From assembly GCA_016209245.1 (NCBI GenBank), contig JACQWN010000547.1, positions 1 through 5,806 of the forward strand: a stretch of 5,806 bases of DNA, written 5' to 3'. Position 1 is the first letter of the stretch. Each line of letters opens with the position of its first letter. This DNA is from Bacteroidia bacterium (lineage in GTDB: Bacteria; Bacteroidota; Bacteroidia; Bacteroidales; BM523). The translations under genes were made by a program, and so were the position numbers. Under the pieces are notes generated by a model. It made no database searches. It was not told where the DNA came from and saw nothing but the letters and a program-made list of their open reading frames with translations. Positions 5,658 to 5,806 of the stretch are shown here, in pieces.

Positions 5658-5806
5658 TTATGCTTTCATTAAATCCTCAATTTCCTCAATTTCTATGGGG
5701 ATCTCCTTCATAAGGTCAATCGGAGGGCTATCTACCATAATAACACTTTCAAGACGGATTCCAAGCTTTTCTTCATTAATATAAATTCCAGGTTCACAAC
5801 TTACTA
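5658..5806 (-). CDS. M24B metallopeptidase, aminopeptidase P-like (C-terminal end only)
   Basis: Only the last 48 complete codons are in the window; the gene continues beyond 5806. The fragment reads CEPGIYINEEKLGIRLES, then a short stretch to SPPIDLMKEIPIEIEEIEDLMKA and TAA. EPGIY and GIRLE are the last two metal-binding Glu motifs of the pita-bread peptidase fold. In aminopeptidase P, which releases an N-terminal residue preceding proline, two metal ions sit between Asp, His and these Glu residues. The tail with ...LMK-IPIE-EEIE-LM is what I recall from Bacteroidetes members. Other M24 enzymes (methionine aminopeptidase, prolidase) share the motifs, but the IPIE tail favours an Xaa-Pro aminopeptidase. 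It converges on the restriction-modification operon. Confidence 0.75.
   Translation of the reverse strand, partial: VSCEPGIYINEEKLGIRLESVIMVDSPPIDLMKEIPIEIEEIEDLMKA

Overview
The window looks like an AT-rich Bacteroidota (Bacteroidetes) chromosome. Leaders lack Shine-Dalgarno sequences, and three genes are preceded by TAnnTTTG boxes, the Bacteroidetes -7 consensus. The protein families fit as well: a small Gly-rich lipoprotein, a PKD-type adhesin relic, a SpoIIE relic of the kind common in that phylum, MurQ and an M24B aminopeptidase P. No rRNA, tRNA, CRISPR array or transposase was seen. All identifications come from reading motifs; no database search was run.

Left part (1-1365). A 213-residue lipoprotein with four Gly-rich segments (101-742) is followed by a near-perfect 70-bp palindrome (757-826). 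About 540 bp of decayed sequence on the minus strand comes next: a fragment of a SpoIIE/PP2C-type phosphatase domain joined directly to a fragment of a PKD/Ig-like surface-adhesin module. Neither has intact ends, and the adhesin part is frameshifted.

Centre (1366-5557). murQ (N-acetylmuramic acid 6-phosphate etherase, peptidoglycan recycling) is followed by a restriction-modification module. Its main gene is a type IIG (Eco57I-like) enzyme that carries a PD-(D/E)xK nuclease, an N6-adenine methyltransferase and a TaqI-like target-recognition domain in one reading frame. A single in-frame TAA, followed at once by a run of A's (17 A's counting the two of the stop), cuts it between methyltransferase and recognition domain. 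The frame is otherwise unbroken. A 148-residue charged protein of unknown function overlaps the end of the recognition part by ATGA. It ends in a QLTLF peptide resembling a sliding-clamp-binding motif. Related short repeats, each next to a small hairpin, lie inside the 3' end of murQ and just after the 148-residue gene, and may mark the edges of an inserted module.

Right end (5558-5806). A short convergent spacer with a plausible minus-strand terminator precedes the C-terminal end of an M24B (aminopeptidase P-like) metallopeptidase on the minus strand, which runs off the window.

The most unusual points are the broken type IIG gene, its translationally coupled partner with the clamp-like tail, and the repeat-bounded insertion that seems to have rewritten the murQ C-terminus. 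A new defence system is not demonstrated. The best candidate for something undescribed is the type IIG plus 148-residue partner pair.
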